From Avena insularis (Eukaryota; Streptophyta; Magnoliopsida; Poales; Poaceae): a stretch of DNA of 64,000 nucleotides. Below the pieces are notes generated by a model, which was given only the letters and a program-made list of their open reading frames with translations, did not search any database and was not told the DNA's origin. Location of the stretch: contig CM042694.1 in assembly GCA_023614405.1 (NCBI GenBank), forward strand, positions 94,843,285 to 94,907,284. Reading direction: 5' to 3'. Numbering within the stretch: position 1 is the stretch's first letter; every line of letters starts with the position of its first letter. A program made the translations under genes and the position numbers. This document shows positions 24,011 through 36,559 of this stretch, in pieces.

Positions 24011-26290
24011 GTTTCAAAATGTTTTCTTTATAACGCGAGAATATATTTGAATATTTATATAGCACATAACAATAAAATGGACAACAAATATTGTGTAAAA
24101 TCGTCACCTTATAACTTCCAACAAAACATGGTAACATGGCCTAATAAAAATCATAGCATTACAAAAATCAATAAGGGGGGTGATAAAAGCTATACAAAGC
24201 TGGAATGCACACTGATTCAAAAACAAAAGTGATGCTCATCACAACTAGAACAGGCATGTCTGAGCTTTTCCTTGCTCTGATGATATTTCTTAGTTGGATT
24301 AGAGATCCTAATCAGGTGCTATCTAATCACAGAGAAAATGAGGTATCGGATATGGTATAAAAGTTGCACAGACATCTGGCTTCAGTCCAATTTTGTTGTT
24401 CTCACGCACAGTCGCACAGTAGCTTAGCTGCACCCTAGAGTTTAACATCATGAAATGATCACCGGGATTTAAGTTCAGTTCACATACGCACTTCCTTTTT
24501 TCCATATTTGACTAGAGCCTGCATCTGTACTGGGCGAGACACAGGCAGGTTAGACTGAACTGAACTGAACCATTTCAGTTACATTACACAGCACCAGAGG
24601 CGGGTCATTTAGCCCCGGCGACCAAGCTGCTGCTGGCGCCACCTCCCCTCGCCGAGTTCAGGCTTAGGGCCTTGTTTACCTCTAGGGTATTTCCACCACC
24701 TAGCGGGTTGGGGATGGGAGGGGATTTAGTGAATCCCTCCATTTCACCCAATCCCAAATTTTCCCCCATTTCCCAATTCGCTCTAGTTACTTTGGCTCAA
24801 CTAATACAATTTATGACTCAACTGGTAGAAAAAATTAAGTATAAACAGAAGCACCATTACCAAAGAAAAGATGACAATCAGGTATATTAAGCTAGCAGCC
24901 GCAAAGGCAACAGAAATCAAGAAAATAGGCACTGTTAACACAAGATGACCAAAGTGCTGGCACAGGTTTTGAGCCTTCATTTTGCACTGTTCCTGCTACT
25001 ACTATTGTACATTTGACTGACACATGTGTGTCTTTGTGCAAATTATGTGTCACTGTCAGTAGCTTAATGTTCACAAAACATGATGCAGCCAGTCTGCCTG
25101 CCTGCACATGCTCACTCCTCACCACAGCAGGCTAAAACAGTCAGCAAGTACAATGGTTGGCAAACAAAAATGCAAACCATCTCAACAGTTTCAGAGAGAG
25201 AAATGCAAACAACCTGAACAATGAAAGAATCATGAATCGAAGTTTCATTTATGAATGAACCACAAGATCAAGTCTGGTTTGCCTTGATGTACATCAAAGC
25301 AAGGAGAAGTAGTACAGGTCTTAGTCCTGGGCAATTAAGAAGCTAGAGCCAGTGAAGAGAGTAGTTGAGAGAGTGATAAAACCTCACGCGGAAAAACAGG
25401 ATCTGGCTATCTTGCCCAACATTAGCTAATTACTAACTAACACTATCAACACTGGAAGAAACAAACATTTTGAAGGGATGAAGTACAGATTGCTACAAAA
25501 CAAAATAGAAGTTCTACATATCACACTGGCAAGCTAGCTTCACACATACATCTAGGAAACAAAATAGAAGTTCTATATATCAACAGAGGAACATGAGACA
25601 ATAGAAACTTCTTGCAGGTTACATACTAACAGAAAAGGTCGTTGGTATTAGATAAACAATGGCAGACAAGTGCAGCTATGTAGCATGCTGATTATACATG
25701 TGTTGTATACAGAATCTGGAATATGAACAACAGAGAACAAGTGCAGCTAAATGAACAGATAATCAGAAGATCATATATGACAATGTTGACTTAATCATCA
25801 AACCCAAAACTTCTCCATAGAATAACATGATACATGAAACTTCATATGCCGGCAGAACACGTATATGTGCAAGTACAGTCCCTGTAATAGAATCTTAATT
25901 TGAAAAAAGGGTACTTAGTTGAGCAATCGTTAACCAACCAAGGTTCAGAACCGTTTGTACCTGACTATCAATGAGATGGCACTCTAGCTAGCTCTCCTGT
26001 CAAAGATTATTGATATAATTTATCCATCACACTTACCAACATCATCTGGCCTAATGCAGTGTCAGATTTGAGCATTTCAAGGTTTATATTTTCAAAATAC
26101 TACAATATAACTTCTAATGGCTTTTCTAAAATAGCACAACAGTGTGTAATGGACAAACACCTATGAAATGCCAGAATAGAAACAAAAGGAAAACCAATTC
26201 TGCTCATAGAACATGGACACTGGCATAGGCTCCTATCGGTCCCCTGAACACATCTACCTAGAGTCCTAGACAACACATGCGCATCTGCGT
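24011..26290. other. Anonymous AT-rich stretch with one possible 3' exon
   Basis: Almost all of this is AT-rich without recognisable genes or repeats. At 24600-24664 the minus strand has a GC-rich frame that ends ...SSSLVAGAK and a stop, followed by 3'-UTR-like sequence, and is cut off at 24664 by GGGCCTTGTTT, a common transposon-end motif. It could be the last exon of a gene, but no upstream exon joins it convincingly. Confidence 0.3.
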
Positions 26291-26299
26291 AAAATCCTG

Positions 26300-26645
26300 A
26301 GGTAGGGTGGTGGCCAGCATGTCTTGGACTCGGGGATCTCGTGCTGCTCCAGGAGCTTGCCATGGCGGTAGGCTCGTCGGAGGCGCGAGCAAGGCCACGA
26401 AAAGACCAGGCTGCGAGGTGAACAGCCCCGGAGCTCCGACGCGGACGGCAGAGGTGGCAAACAAGAAACCCTGGCGAGGAGAGGAGGAGAGGGGAAGAGG
26501 CGCGAGAACTAACCGGAGAGAAGGCCCTGCCGTGTCCGTCGGCGGCGTCCCCAGGGGAGGCTGGCGTCCGCGCCGTCGCCTCCAGTCCCCGCTTTCTTCC
26601 CCGACGAAGCAGAGGTTTGGGTCGTGTGTGGGAGTAACAGGCTAG
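26300..26645 (-). other. GC-rich gene-like island, unrecognised
   Basis: On the minus strand a GC-rich block starts after CCCAAACCTCTGCTTCG and looks like a leader with a possible GT-AG intron (GGTTAGTTCTCGCG ... CTCCTCGCCAG) and then a short frame containing HGKLLEQHEIPESKT. It resembles the 5' end of a housekeeping-type grass gene, but the frame stops soon after and no homologous family is recognised. Broken gene or gene fragment are both possible. Confidence 0.3.
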
Positions 26646-29090
26646 GACGGGTTTGGTGGGGATTTCTTGGGATGGGCCGGAAATAAACTCGAAAATACCC
26701 AAGTTGAAACGGGCTAGCCAGTAAAATTCGGGGATAAGCGAATGGGCCAGGAAAAAACTCTCCGAACCCAGAAAGTCCTAGGCCTTATTAAGGAGTCAGA
26801 GTGTCGGAAAAGCAACTCCACAACCCTATATACGTCTATGTCTTATCATTGAGCATATAATCGTGCTTTGCGATTCGTGCAAGCTGTTCCATGTATTTGA
26901 ATATAACATCCTGACCTGTATCAATTTCTTGCCAGTCAGCCCCTCCCGTTTTACGTACCATATCCTTCTTATTTTCAAATTACAGAAATTGGGTTCACAT
27001 CAGTTAATACAGAATCAATTCTATTGCTTTTGGATTAGGACAGAGTTAGTAGTATATGCAAGATTTTTAGTACAGAATTAGTACAAAACACGTTCGGTCT
27101 AGATCAAAAATAATCTGGAACCAAATTATCTCCAATTCTCTATGTACTGGCATAATATCTTGTATCAAAAATAATATGAAAGCAACTTATGTTCAGCAAA
27201 TCTCACAGGTTCTGGACACCACAGTCGTAGAATTAAGGATGAACACCTCCCTAACAGCATTTGGAGTTAATCATCCAAAAACGTTTTTGAGTTTATAGGC
27301 GAAAAAATTAAAACAACAGCTCGATGTTTAGGCATGGATAAAAAAAGGGTCACTGAATTAAGGTGGAAATCACCATGGATTTTACTGGATCTGTAGCATG
27401 ATAAACTTTCTCAAGAAAACAAATGGTAAATAAAACCGGACCTGAAGCGAATCATGAGACAAGGTGTTAATGGATCTGGAACTACTGCACCGAACCTCCT
27501 TCCATGGGATGGAGCACACGTTCTGGAGCGACGGGAAGCTCCATGGGGAGGAGATGGTGGACATTAGAACTTCCCGGTGAGCGTCCAACCTGCTTCAAAT
27601 TCGACGCTGCCGCTGCCGCCGTCATCACAGGGACACTCACCTCCGTCAACATCCACGAATCCAGCTCTCATCCAGGGCCACTGGCCGCCGCCGCCACCGG
27701 AGGGGCTGACTCCCGTGTAAGCTCAATGGACGGGATCCCAAGGCCTGAGACTACCGGACGATCGTCTCTCCAACGGGATGTCGAAGAAACAGACCCAGGA
27801 CTCACCTACCCCGCCCACGTTCATCAGATCCCGCTGAGGAGGAAGCCGCCATGGAAGAGACAGGGGACTGCGGAAGAGACAATTACACGGAAAAGGATAA
27901 GGTGGTTTTCAAGATGTCCCTGACACTTCGTCTCCTGTAGGGGCGACAAGGTGTACAAGGTACAGGTTAAAAATGCAAAATGTGTTTGCACGAATCTTAA
28001 AACAGTAACAGTTGTTGGATAAGACGGAGACGTCCATAAGGCTGTGGAAAACCTGCACTCGTCAGAGTGTACGTTGCACAGCAAAATAGCGGGCTGCCCA
28101 CAGTGGCCACTGCGCATAGGCTCGCCGAGCTGACGGAGCTGCATGCAGATGGACGGCAAGGGCGCCCCCGCCAAGAGTAAGAATCCGCTGGATCAGCCGT
28201 GGTGCTTTCTTTTCCACGAAAAACAACGTTTTTGGGCGTTCTAGCACGGTAGCCTGAGCACAGCGGGTCGTAGCTATTGATTGTGTTTATCTTATCGGAG
28301 TGCACGAAGCCGTCCACCATCTCGAAGCTCGACCCATCCTGCTTGATTCCCTTGTTCATTTCGTTTACCGATTTATTAATAATCATCAACGGCAACACTG
28401 CCTTCGATTTATATTAGCGGACTCAAATTTATTCTAGATACATTAAAACTTAACTAGATACATTTGTATCTAGATAAATCTAAGTCATTGATATGAGTAG
28501 GAGTGAGAGAATCCTGAAACTAATAAAAATTACAACTAGATCACTGAACCACCTAGCGATAACTACGGACAGCGGCGACACCAGCAGGGGGTGGAGCCTG
28601 GTCGGCCACCCGGCTCAACAAATCCTGCCCAATCTTGACGATGGTGACCAGTGCATAGCTATTTGGTCGTCTGCCTTTTGTATGGCCATCAAGATTCATA
28701 AGCTAGCTACTCCTGCTCGGGCTGATCGTTCTGGTATAATAAATGTTCGCGTTATGTGCTAGCTTGCCAATCAATCAGATCAAGCGTTATGATTTATATA
28801 GAACAAATTGATCAATCAGATCAAGTGCTATCTAGCCTGATTTGTACTGAACAAGTCGATGAATTAAGATTACTGGCACAATTGCCTGTTCGTTGCTATG
28901 GAACAAATTTGGTAGGAATGACAACACCTAGCGCGATGGACGATATGACAAGAATATTCCTTCTCTTATTAGTAGATATAGATTGAATCTGTAAGGATCA
29001 CTTGTCATGTCCAATACACTTGCTTTTGAGCCTATTTTTTATATTATTATATATTCGATCCGGCTCAGCTCAATTCCTGGCTCCGCCACT
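26646..29090. other. Intergenic DNA with two unassigned open stretches
   Basis: AT-rich DNA with GC-richer patches at 27490-27900 (open on plus for 139 codons) and 28000-28260 (open on minus). Neither shows a known domain, plausible promoter or splice structure. 28430-28490 carries a Stowaway-like remnant (AGATACATTTGTATCTAGAT). I see no supportable gene. Confidence 0.4.
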
Positions 29091-29099
29091 GATTACGGA

Positions 29100-29597
29100 C
29101 ACTACCATGAGCCGAAGGAGCGTCACCATCCTCGTTCCTCCATCACCGGAGTTGGCAAAGCTTGTCGTAGTAGAATTTGTTATAGTAGACAGACGGGAAA
29201 TCATCGTGCTAAGACTCCAAATGATTAGATTACATATGCATCTGAATATTGTTTTAGATCCAGCTAATGATACAGAAACTGTTGGCCAGATGAATTCCAG
29301 AAGACATGTAGATTCAAGTTGGATCATAACGGGTAGCTTGCTTACCAAGCCGTCCTGGCAAGCTCCTACAGTTCTCTAATTAAACAGTTCTCTTATTACT
29401 CTTGACTTGACTTATTAATAAGAAAACTGCTCACTAACAAAATGAGCGCATTAGAGCATCAACAATTGTTGAAGATGAGAACCTTAGATCGGAAGAGACT
29501 AACCTTAAACAACACCAACGAATACGAAATACAGACATATCCCAAGAGATCCGGTGGACATAAAACTCCACGCGCTCTCCGTCAACGCTAGATACAC
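29100..29597 (-). repeat. Dispersed repeat, part 1 (also at 62220-62640)
   Basis: The minus-strand sequence closely matches 62340-62640 of the plus strand (shared motifs GTCTGTCTACTA, AGCTCCGGTGATGGAGG-like, GTCTCTTC.GATCTA). Together with 30879-31000 it forms one repeat that has been split by a 1266-bp insertion. It has no clear coding domain. The class is unknown. Confidence 0.6.
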
Positions 29598-29612
29598 CAT
29601 CAGAGTGAGGAT

Positions 29613-30878
29613 TTTTGTGTGAAAAGGAGCATATATTATTATCAAAAGATACCAATTACACCCGCATCTGTAACAATGCATTGCCCTAGCGTTTATACGG
29701 ATGCACACAGCCAAAAAAGAAAGAAGAATTACATAAAAGAAAAGTCCCGCTAGAGTAACTCATACATTGAAACAGAAGTACTACCACCATCAAGACAGCA
29801 CCAGAAGTCCAACTTCTCCAAAAGGGACACCTTCAAGAAGGAAACAGTGCACAACCGTCATCACCTGATCATAGATCTTAGGTTTTCACCCTGAAGAAAG
29901 TCTATGCTCTCAAAACAATACCTTCAACAAAGCCATTGCCGGGCACAACCAATTAAGGCCAGATCATGGGTTTTCACCCTAAAAGATAGGACTGTGAACC
30001 TCTCATGTACAGTCGCCTCCACTCGCATGCCACTGCTCCAAAGCACGAGTCACCGAGCCAATTCATCATCACCACCCAGACTCAAATCATCATAGTTAGT
30101 CCTCAGATCTCGGTCTTCATGACATTCCCCGTGAGTACCATGGAATGAGAACATGCCCCATGATATTAACAGCCAATAGAGCTTCGAAGCGCAAACCCAA
30201 ACGGCCAGAAAAAAACATGGGTACGCACGACCGAATACCTTCCGATCTAGCAATCTCTAGGCATGATGCGCCCATGGAGTTCACCGACGTAGCTTTCCGA
30301 AACTTGACACTCCAACCAGATCAATGGAGACACGCACAAGTAGATCTTCATCTTGGTGTGAGAGGAATCCGAGGACCACCACCTTTATTCATACCGAGTC
30401 GGCAGACCCCTCGCCACCCGCCGGTAACCTACAAGATCCACCGCACCAACCGTACCAGCAGCCTTGCGGCTAGGCCAGTAACAAGAGAGATGGCAGCAGA
30501 GCAGGGTCGACCCTCACCAGATCCGGCCCTACCAGCAGGCGAGGTAGCATCGGAGGCCCAGATCGGAAGATCTAGGGTTTCCAACACCAGCCGGCTTGGC
30601 CCTGGACTTCCACCGTGGGTCATGGCGCCGCCGGGAGGGACCTCCGCCACCACCCCAACTAGGGACGCCGCCTTAGTTGCTAGCCGTCGTCGATCCGACC
30701 ACATCTGCCCCAGCAAACATGGCGGCTAGCTCCGGCCTCCATCCACCCCGGACCACCTTCGGCGGCTGGGCCCGCCGCCACCACAACGAGGCCAACAGCA
30801 GCGGCGGCGGGGGAGCTTTGGCGGCGTGCGGCGGCGCCCCCGGTGTCGCCCTGGGGTGCGACACACGGGGGTCTTTTT
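29613..30878 (-). mobile_element. LINE-like retroposon insertion with 15-bp target duplication
   Basis: The insert splits a dispersed repeat and is bounded by CATCAGAGTGAGGAT (29598-29612) and CATCAGAGCGAGGAT (30879-30893), 14 of 15 identical. The related repeat at about 62325-62345 is continuous at this point, giving an empty site. The minus strand runs from a GC-rich 5' region to an AT-rich 3' end (GGGTGTAATTGGTATCTTTT), as in grass LINE 3' regions, with a short A-rich tail. Open frames inside (for example 30145-30729 plus) show no reverse-transcriptase motif, so it would be a 5'-truncated copy or another retroposed sequence. Confidence 0.65.
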
Positions 30879-31000
30879 CATCAGAGCGAGGATAGAGCGG
30901 GAATACTTCTGACTTCAAGATGTGGCCACCATCTCAACATCCTAAATAAGACACTGAAAAATAATCTTAAAAAACGAGAACACTCCCGCCGCCGCCGGCG
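30879..31000 (-). repeat. Dispersed repeat, part 2
   Basis: Its reverse complement matches 62222-62340 (shared CCCGCTCTATCCTCGCTC, GGATTTTGAGG-like, TTATTCAGTG-like). It is the other half of the repeat at 29100-29597. Confidence 0.6.
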
Positions 31001-31665
31001 AGTGCTCTTTGGTTTGCCACACTTCCAAGGCCCCAAGGCCAGTGAAGAAGACGGATAGATCGGGTGCACCGCCGGCGAGCTAGACGGTGTAGGGTTTTAG
31101 AGTAGCCGCCGAAGCGTCACATGTGTCTTTTCTTCCGTACCTATTCGATCGATTCCCTTCTTCATCACAAGGCTTCAGAGGTGAGCGCGTCGTTCATCTA
31201 CCAGATCGTCTTGAAGAGTTGAAGCTGGTTCATGGCCAAGTAGTTACGCTCTTCGTCTTAAACATATCTCACGATGAGCTTGTCGTTTACCGTTCACAGG
31301 GGAGCCAAGCAAGCCTCGCACGGCATCTCGCAGTCGTTCGACAAGCAGTTGTTCACTTTCATGGTTTCTTATCATATATAAAATCATAAATTCCTCAGCG
31401 CGCATTACTTAATTCTATGTCGATCCGACACCAAGATCTGTGCAAGAGTTCACTGTTTTTTATTAACTCTTAGAACAAATACATTTCTTTTGGATTACTC
31501 AACAAATTATTACATCACCCTGAACATTCTTTAGACATGTATGAAAAAAACTGAAAAATCGACAGAGACTTAGTTAATTCCCAGTTGACCGAGACTCGAG
31601 CACTCCTTAAGACAATTCATCCATAGCCTCTATATATGAGCAGTCCGCTGCATGTAAATCTTGGT
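31001..31665. other. 3' flank of the reductase gene
   Basis: From about 31430 to the stop codon this flank is similar to 60320-60555 behind the second reductase copy (for example TGTGCAAGAGTTCAC and ACATTTCTTTTG), so the duplication includes the 3' region. Nothing recognisable lies at 31001-31420. Confidence 0.5.
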
Positions 31666-34236
31666 TTACAGCCGTGCACGCTTTGGCATTGCAGCAGGCA
31701 GCGGCAGGTGACCCTTGTGCTGCAGGGATATCACCGTGTCGTACAAACTTTGCCTCATAGGAGTGAACTCCAGGCCTAAGTCTTTGATCCTCTGGGTCGA
31801 GAATTTATACGGTTTCACCATCGGCTTGCCATCATCTTCGGGCCTGCCACACGAAAAGAACGCACGCTCGTGAGATCCATGATCGGTGAGCAAGCAATGC
31901 ACATGGCAAAACGTGCAGAATTGATGAAGTTAATTCATCATAATCTTCGTACTTGGTAGTGACGGGGTACCGAGGGAAGAGGTCTTGGAGGATCTTGCTG
32001 AACTGGGCACGGTGCAGCAGGTCTCCGATGCAGAGGTAGCGTCCGCGGGCGTCTGGGTGCTCGTAGACGAGGACGTGGGCGCGGGCGACGTCGCGGACGT
32101 CGGTGTAGGCGGCGACGGCGTTCGGGTAGGCCGCCTTGGCGCCCGTGATGTACTTCACGACGCGGTTGATGCTCGCGTTGAGTGTCTGCTGCAGCGCCGG
32201 ACCGATCGTTACGTGCGGCACCACCACCGCCAGCTCCACGCCTCTCGTGGCCGCCTCCTCCATCGCCGTCTTCTCCGCCACCATCTTGGCGCAGCAGTAC
32301 ATGTTCTGCATATATAGGTGCAGCTTGTTTAAGTTTATGAACTGAATGGTGGGATAAATCAAGGAGATGGAATGGTACAATTTAGGGAAGAAGCTATCTG
32401 GATTACATCTGTTCGTTTGCAGAATTCGTAGTCGCTCCAGTAAGTCTCGTCGACCACGGCGTGGGGGCTCCGGTTAGGGTCCATGTGCACGGCGCCGTAG
32501 GACGAAGTGAACACCACGCGCCGCACGCCCGCGTCCGCCGCCGCGCTGATTACGTTCTTGGTCCCGTCCACGGCGACCGGCACGAGTTCCTGCAAGGCAG
32601 TAATCAAGTAAGTACATGACCCTTCATGAAAATGGCAACATGTGAGCAGCAGGGGCTAACTGGATCGTTGGACACCGGGGACGCGATGTGGAAGACGCCG
32701 TGACAACCACTAAAGGCGGCACGGAGGCTCTCATAGTTCAGAACATCGGCGCAGCACAGGGAGAGCCTCTCATCCGCTCCTTCTAGCGTGAGCAGGTGTG
32801 CGTTCTTGCCATCAGCTACACAAATTAACCAAACACGCACAAATATGCAGTTAAATGAAATATATATTTAAATTATTTTCACCTCTTTTAATCTAATTGA
32901 GTATGTACTCTGATTGATGCTGCTGGTTCAAAAGTCGACATAAGCAGAAATACATTTTTTTCACTCGAGGGGATGTCTACACGATATTCTTTTTTGCATG
33001 TTAAGTTGTTGTGAATTTTTTCTTTTCACATCCAGATCATTACCACTCCCTCTGATCCATAATAAGTGTCTTTGAATTGGATGTACTCTCTCTGATCTAC
33101 AAGAAGTGTCGCTCAGTTTGTACTAATCTAGTACAAACTTTGTACTAGATGAGCGACATTTATTATGGACCGGAGGGAGTATTTAGCACTAAAACATGTC
33201 AACATACATCTGATTCAGCGACACTTAATATGGATCGGAGGGAGTACAAGATTTAGCCCTATATGTATTCTAAAAAATTATAAGTACAATATTGCAATCC
33301 AACGAGTTGTTGATACCTTATTTTTGTTGGTGCAATTGGGTTTCCTCAAAAAAGCTATGTCCAACTGTTATTGATTACACCCATTTCAACTATTTCACTT
33401 GTTTGTTTTCTGAATTAACTTATTTTTGATGTTGATACCTTATTTTTGTTGGTCCTTTGTGTGACGGTGTATATATTACATGAAATCGGACCGCACTTGT
33501 AATATAAAAAAATCTATAGTACCAGAATAATGGACACCTGACTAAGTCAATTTGTATGACATGCTTTCAAGATCAGCATACTTCTTACTTCAATAAACCC
33601 TCTTGCTCTTGGAATGGATCTCCTAATTGTTGAGAGGAATGCTCAAATACGGTATATAATGTATACCGGACTTTTTTTGTGTGTGTGCTTTAAATTGACT
33701 TAATGTTTTGTAAAAATGGGATTTACTAAAATTTCCATGAACTCGAAGCCTCAACCTAATCCATCTCCTCCGAAAACTATGTCCAATGGTCTCCTCCACG
33801 AACTATGTGCAATTGTGTTTCCTCAAAAAAGCTATGTCCAATTGTTATTGAATAGTACCCACAATTTTTTTGTTATTGATTACACCCATTCCGACTATTT
33901 CACTTGTTTCTTTTTTGAATTAGCTTATTATGTATATCGATGTCACGTATAAATCATACAGTTACAAATTCTTGGCCTCTAAATCAAGTGGTCCAAAGAA
34001 ATGTGATAAGAGAAGTTCAAAAACGTACATAGTGAGCAAAATCGGACATATCAATTTAGCATCTAATGTAAAGAAGCTAAAGGTACAAATAAATGGTCTT
34101 GCTTACCAAGATTTCTGACCGTTCCCCTCACGGAGTAGCCACGGAGGAGAAGCAACTTCACCACCCATGACCCAATGAAGCCTCCTGCTCCGGTCACACA
34201 AACCAGCTGCTCCTCACCGGCGAAATAGGAAGACAT
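31666..34236 (-). CDS. Cinnamoyl-CoA reductase-like protein, 5 exons, 332 aa
   Basis: Exons, in transcript order: 34107-34236, 32661-32815, 32407-32589, 31953-32305, 31666-31843; 999 bases, one frame, all introns GT-AG. The protein starts [19 protein letters not shown]. An N-terminal Rossmann NADP(H) motif VTGAGGFIG (14-22) is followed by the short-chain dehydrogenase catalytic set: Ser in VFTSSYGAV (about 124-125), Tyr159 and Lys163 (YCCAK). Later come [16 protein letters not shown] and a C-terminal QSLYDTV. Family enzymes reduce hydroxycinnamoyl-CoAs to aldehydes with NADPH in the cytosol for lignin or defence phenolics. The classic CCR signature NWYCYGK is replaced by NMYCCAK, so it is a CCR-like rather than a bona fide CCR, with uncertain substrate. 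Exon lengths 2-4 equal those of the second copy exactly. Confidence 0.93.
33044..33245. mobile_element. Stowaway MITE with a second Stowaway nested inside
   Basis: The outer element runs from CACTCCCTCTGATCCATAAT to ATATGGATCGGAGGGAGTA. Inside it, 33084-33181 is a complete shorter element (TACTCTCTCTGATCTACAAG to TTATGGACCGGAGGGAGTA). Both lie in intron 1 of the reductase gene and share the same family ends, so a later copy landed in an older one. Confidence 0.85.
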
Positions 34237-34322
34237 GACGTTGATTGTGTTTGATTGACTTAGCTACTCGTTTGGAAGGAACTATCTTGACAAGAGTTTG
34301 AGCGCACTTCAGATGTGACACA

Positions 34323-34331
34323 CATATATAG
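34323..34331 (-). promoter_or_regulatory. TATA box of the reductase gene
   Basis: On the minus strand CTATATATG lies about 90 bases upstream of the start codon, which is a normal distance for a grass core promoter. The leader between has no ATG in frame that would extend the protein. Confidence 0.6.
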
Positions 34332-34399
34332 CACAAACGGAAGGGCAATCGCTTGGTGTTTGGTTGAAGCTGGAGGCCACTGCATCGCATCAGTTTGGA

Positions 34400-35300
34400 A
34401 TTTACTAGGTTTGTTTGAGCACCAACTCTTGCTCTCTTTGTTTGTATCCCTCTGTCATATGTGCTGTATGATTCACATGTTATGAACGTGCAGGGTATAT
34501 AGAAAGAATACGATGCTGGTCGATGAAGCTGCATATAATGCCAGACTAGGCTTTGAGAAGAATCAGGTAAGGCTGGGTTGGGAATCATCGTACACATGCT
34601 GACCGAGTCTGTGCTGGTAGCTTGAAAGCATGTTCCTTGTTGCTTTGTCAGCCCATGGAAGCAACTATATATTACACTCTATTAGCTTGTACTGGGGGTG
34701 CATCAAATTTCAATATTTTTTTTTTGTTTTAGTAGGAAAGCTATCCAAAGTTTGTTGAAAGATTAAAAACATTTTTAAGTTCAATTGTATGTACTCCCTC
34801 TGATCCATGGACCGGACGACTACTATTTTTAGATGGAAAGTAGCAGACGACGACGATGACGTAGTTGAAAGGTGAAATTGATTTAGTTCAAAGTTACAAG
34901 TCAAAAGCTAGACTAATCTACTTTCTCAAAAAACAAATTGCTAGACTTCCGTTCTCTGCTTGAATTTTTTTGACACTACTACTGCTTTCTGAGAAGGTCA
35001 GCCATGGGAAAGAAAGGAAGAGGTGCTATTTTTCTTTTTTGAGATAAAAGAGGAGCGAGTTGGCTCTAGCCCGAACAAACAAAACATAGAGATGGAAAGG
35101 GGCGTGAGACCGGTAAAAAGTGAGATGTAAGCTCTGGATGGCAGAAAAGGTGTACCGCTGATATGTCCGGCCGTCAATTCTGGAACGAAACATAAGATTT
35201 CACCACATTTCATGTACTATTGTGAATCTGCCATTTTGGAGATTCGTCCTAGCGGTTATTAGTGAAACCACTAGAAAAAACCGGTACAAAAGACCATATG
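34400..35300. other. Upstream flank of the reductase gene
   Basis: AT-rich DNA without a supportable gene. A Stowaway end-like TACTCCCTCTGATCCATGGA at 34792-34811 is a remnant. The pyrimidine-rich stretch near 35030 and surrounding sequence look like eroded repeats. Confidence 0.4.
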
Positions 35301-35305
35301 CCATG

Positions 35306-35382
35306 TACTCCCTCCGTTTTAAAATATAAGATGTATTTGCTTCACAAAGTTATAACATTTTATATTTGAAACGGAGGGATTA
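35306..35382. mobile_element. Short Stowaway/Tourist-like MITE
   Basis: TACTCCCTCCGTTTTAAAAT pairs with ATTTGAAACGGAGGGATTA. The element is 77 bp, with terminal inverted repeats and TA at the flanks. Confidence 0.85.
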
Positions 35383-35928
35383 ACAGACATGACAGTTACT
35401 AGGACACAGCCGGATGACCTGGCCGGCAAGTCCTAGAAGATGGTTGAGAATTAGAAGTCTTGCGCACAACTGTAATATGTACAAAAATATTTTGTCGCTT
35501 ATGGAGGAATGTTAATTAGAGATGGACAGGTACCTTGCAGCAGACGTACATGGTCAACAAACTACAAGTCTTTCAATGCATGTAAATGACAAACCATATA
35601 AAATCAAGTATACATTAGCACATGGACTTTTTTTTTGCGGGGTAGCACATGCACTTCATTATTTGATTTAAAACCTTCCACACACCTAATATGTACAAAT
35701 AATTGTTCTACCTGACGCACATAGACCAGAGAGGCATATATTTATTTGACATGGGTAAGTACCACCCGAAACTTGTTGCTCCATCTAGAAAAAAAGCATT
35801 TTGAACGCCAAGAGTAAGTCGCGACAATGCGGACGTTGTTAGCTACTCCATACAATCCCTTCCGCTATTTCAGGATATTGTCTGGATTACAAGCCGAATT
35901 GTAACGATAAGAGTAGCAGCTAGATTAT

Positions 35929-36102
35929 TACTCTCTCCGTTCAGAAATATAAGACATTTTAGCTTTATGAAATGAACGTATCTAGAGGTCTTTGTGTATA
36001 GGTTTACTCCGAACCACTACGAATATATATATACTAAAAGACGTCTAGATACATTTGATTCACTAAGCTAAAACGTCGTATATATTTCTGAATAGAGGAG
36101 TA
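35929..36102. mobile_element. Stowaway MITE, 174 bp
   Basis: TACTCTCTCCGTTCAGAAAT pairs with ATTTCTGAATAGAGGAGTA, with internal pairing (AAGACATTTTAGCTTTATGA with TCACTAAGCTAAAACGTCGT). TA duplications flank it. Confidence 0.85.
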
Positions 36103-36559
36103 GATAGGAACACCGTCGCCGCCGCCAAATAGACATGATGCCGACCTCGGCACCTGATCCCTCTCCTTATATGGTGGAGACGCTTGCCTTCTTTAGTTGA
36201 CCTAGTTTGGTCCAATGAAATTCATGTTGGGCTGTACTAGTCTTGTGGGTCGGGCCATGTGCAAGACTAGGCTCAACTCGTTGCTGCTTGTGGCATTACT
36301 CCCTATAAAGGGCCGTGGCCTACCTGGCCTCCCAGGGGCCTCTTAGTGCACCACACTTGGTAGTCGTCCGATCAAGCCGAACAATGTTGTTTTCATCCCG
36401 CCATTGATTCACCATCGTCAGATGCACTTGTTTTCTTGTTCACTTCTTGGTTGGTTGAACCGGTCCATGACGAGTGGGGCTTCCTGCTCGCCGGGCTAGG
36501 GAAACAAGCTAGGTACGTGCAGTTTTGTGTGAGCGTGCGATGCTCGGAGTGAAAACCTA

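Noticed and set aside
27504..27923. A 139-codon plus-strand open frame
   Set aside because: No domain, no promoter and low complexity in parts; could be chance in GC-rich DNA.
28000..28260. Cys/His-containing minus-strand stretch considered as a B-box zinc finger
   Set aside because: Cys and His spacing does not fit a B-box or any zinc-finger pattern I know.
30145..30729. A 194-codon plus-strand open frame
   Set aside because: It is antisense within a LINE-like insertion defined by a target duplication, is Arg/Pro-rich from GC-rich DNA, and shows no domain.
31985..32317. Val/Gly/Asp-rich plus-strand frame, repeated at 60730-61236
   Set aside because: It is the antisense shadow of exon 4 in both reductase copies.
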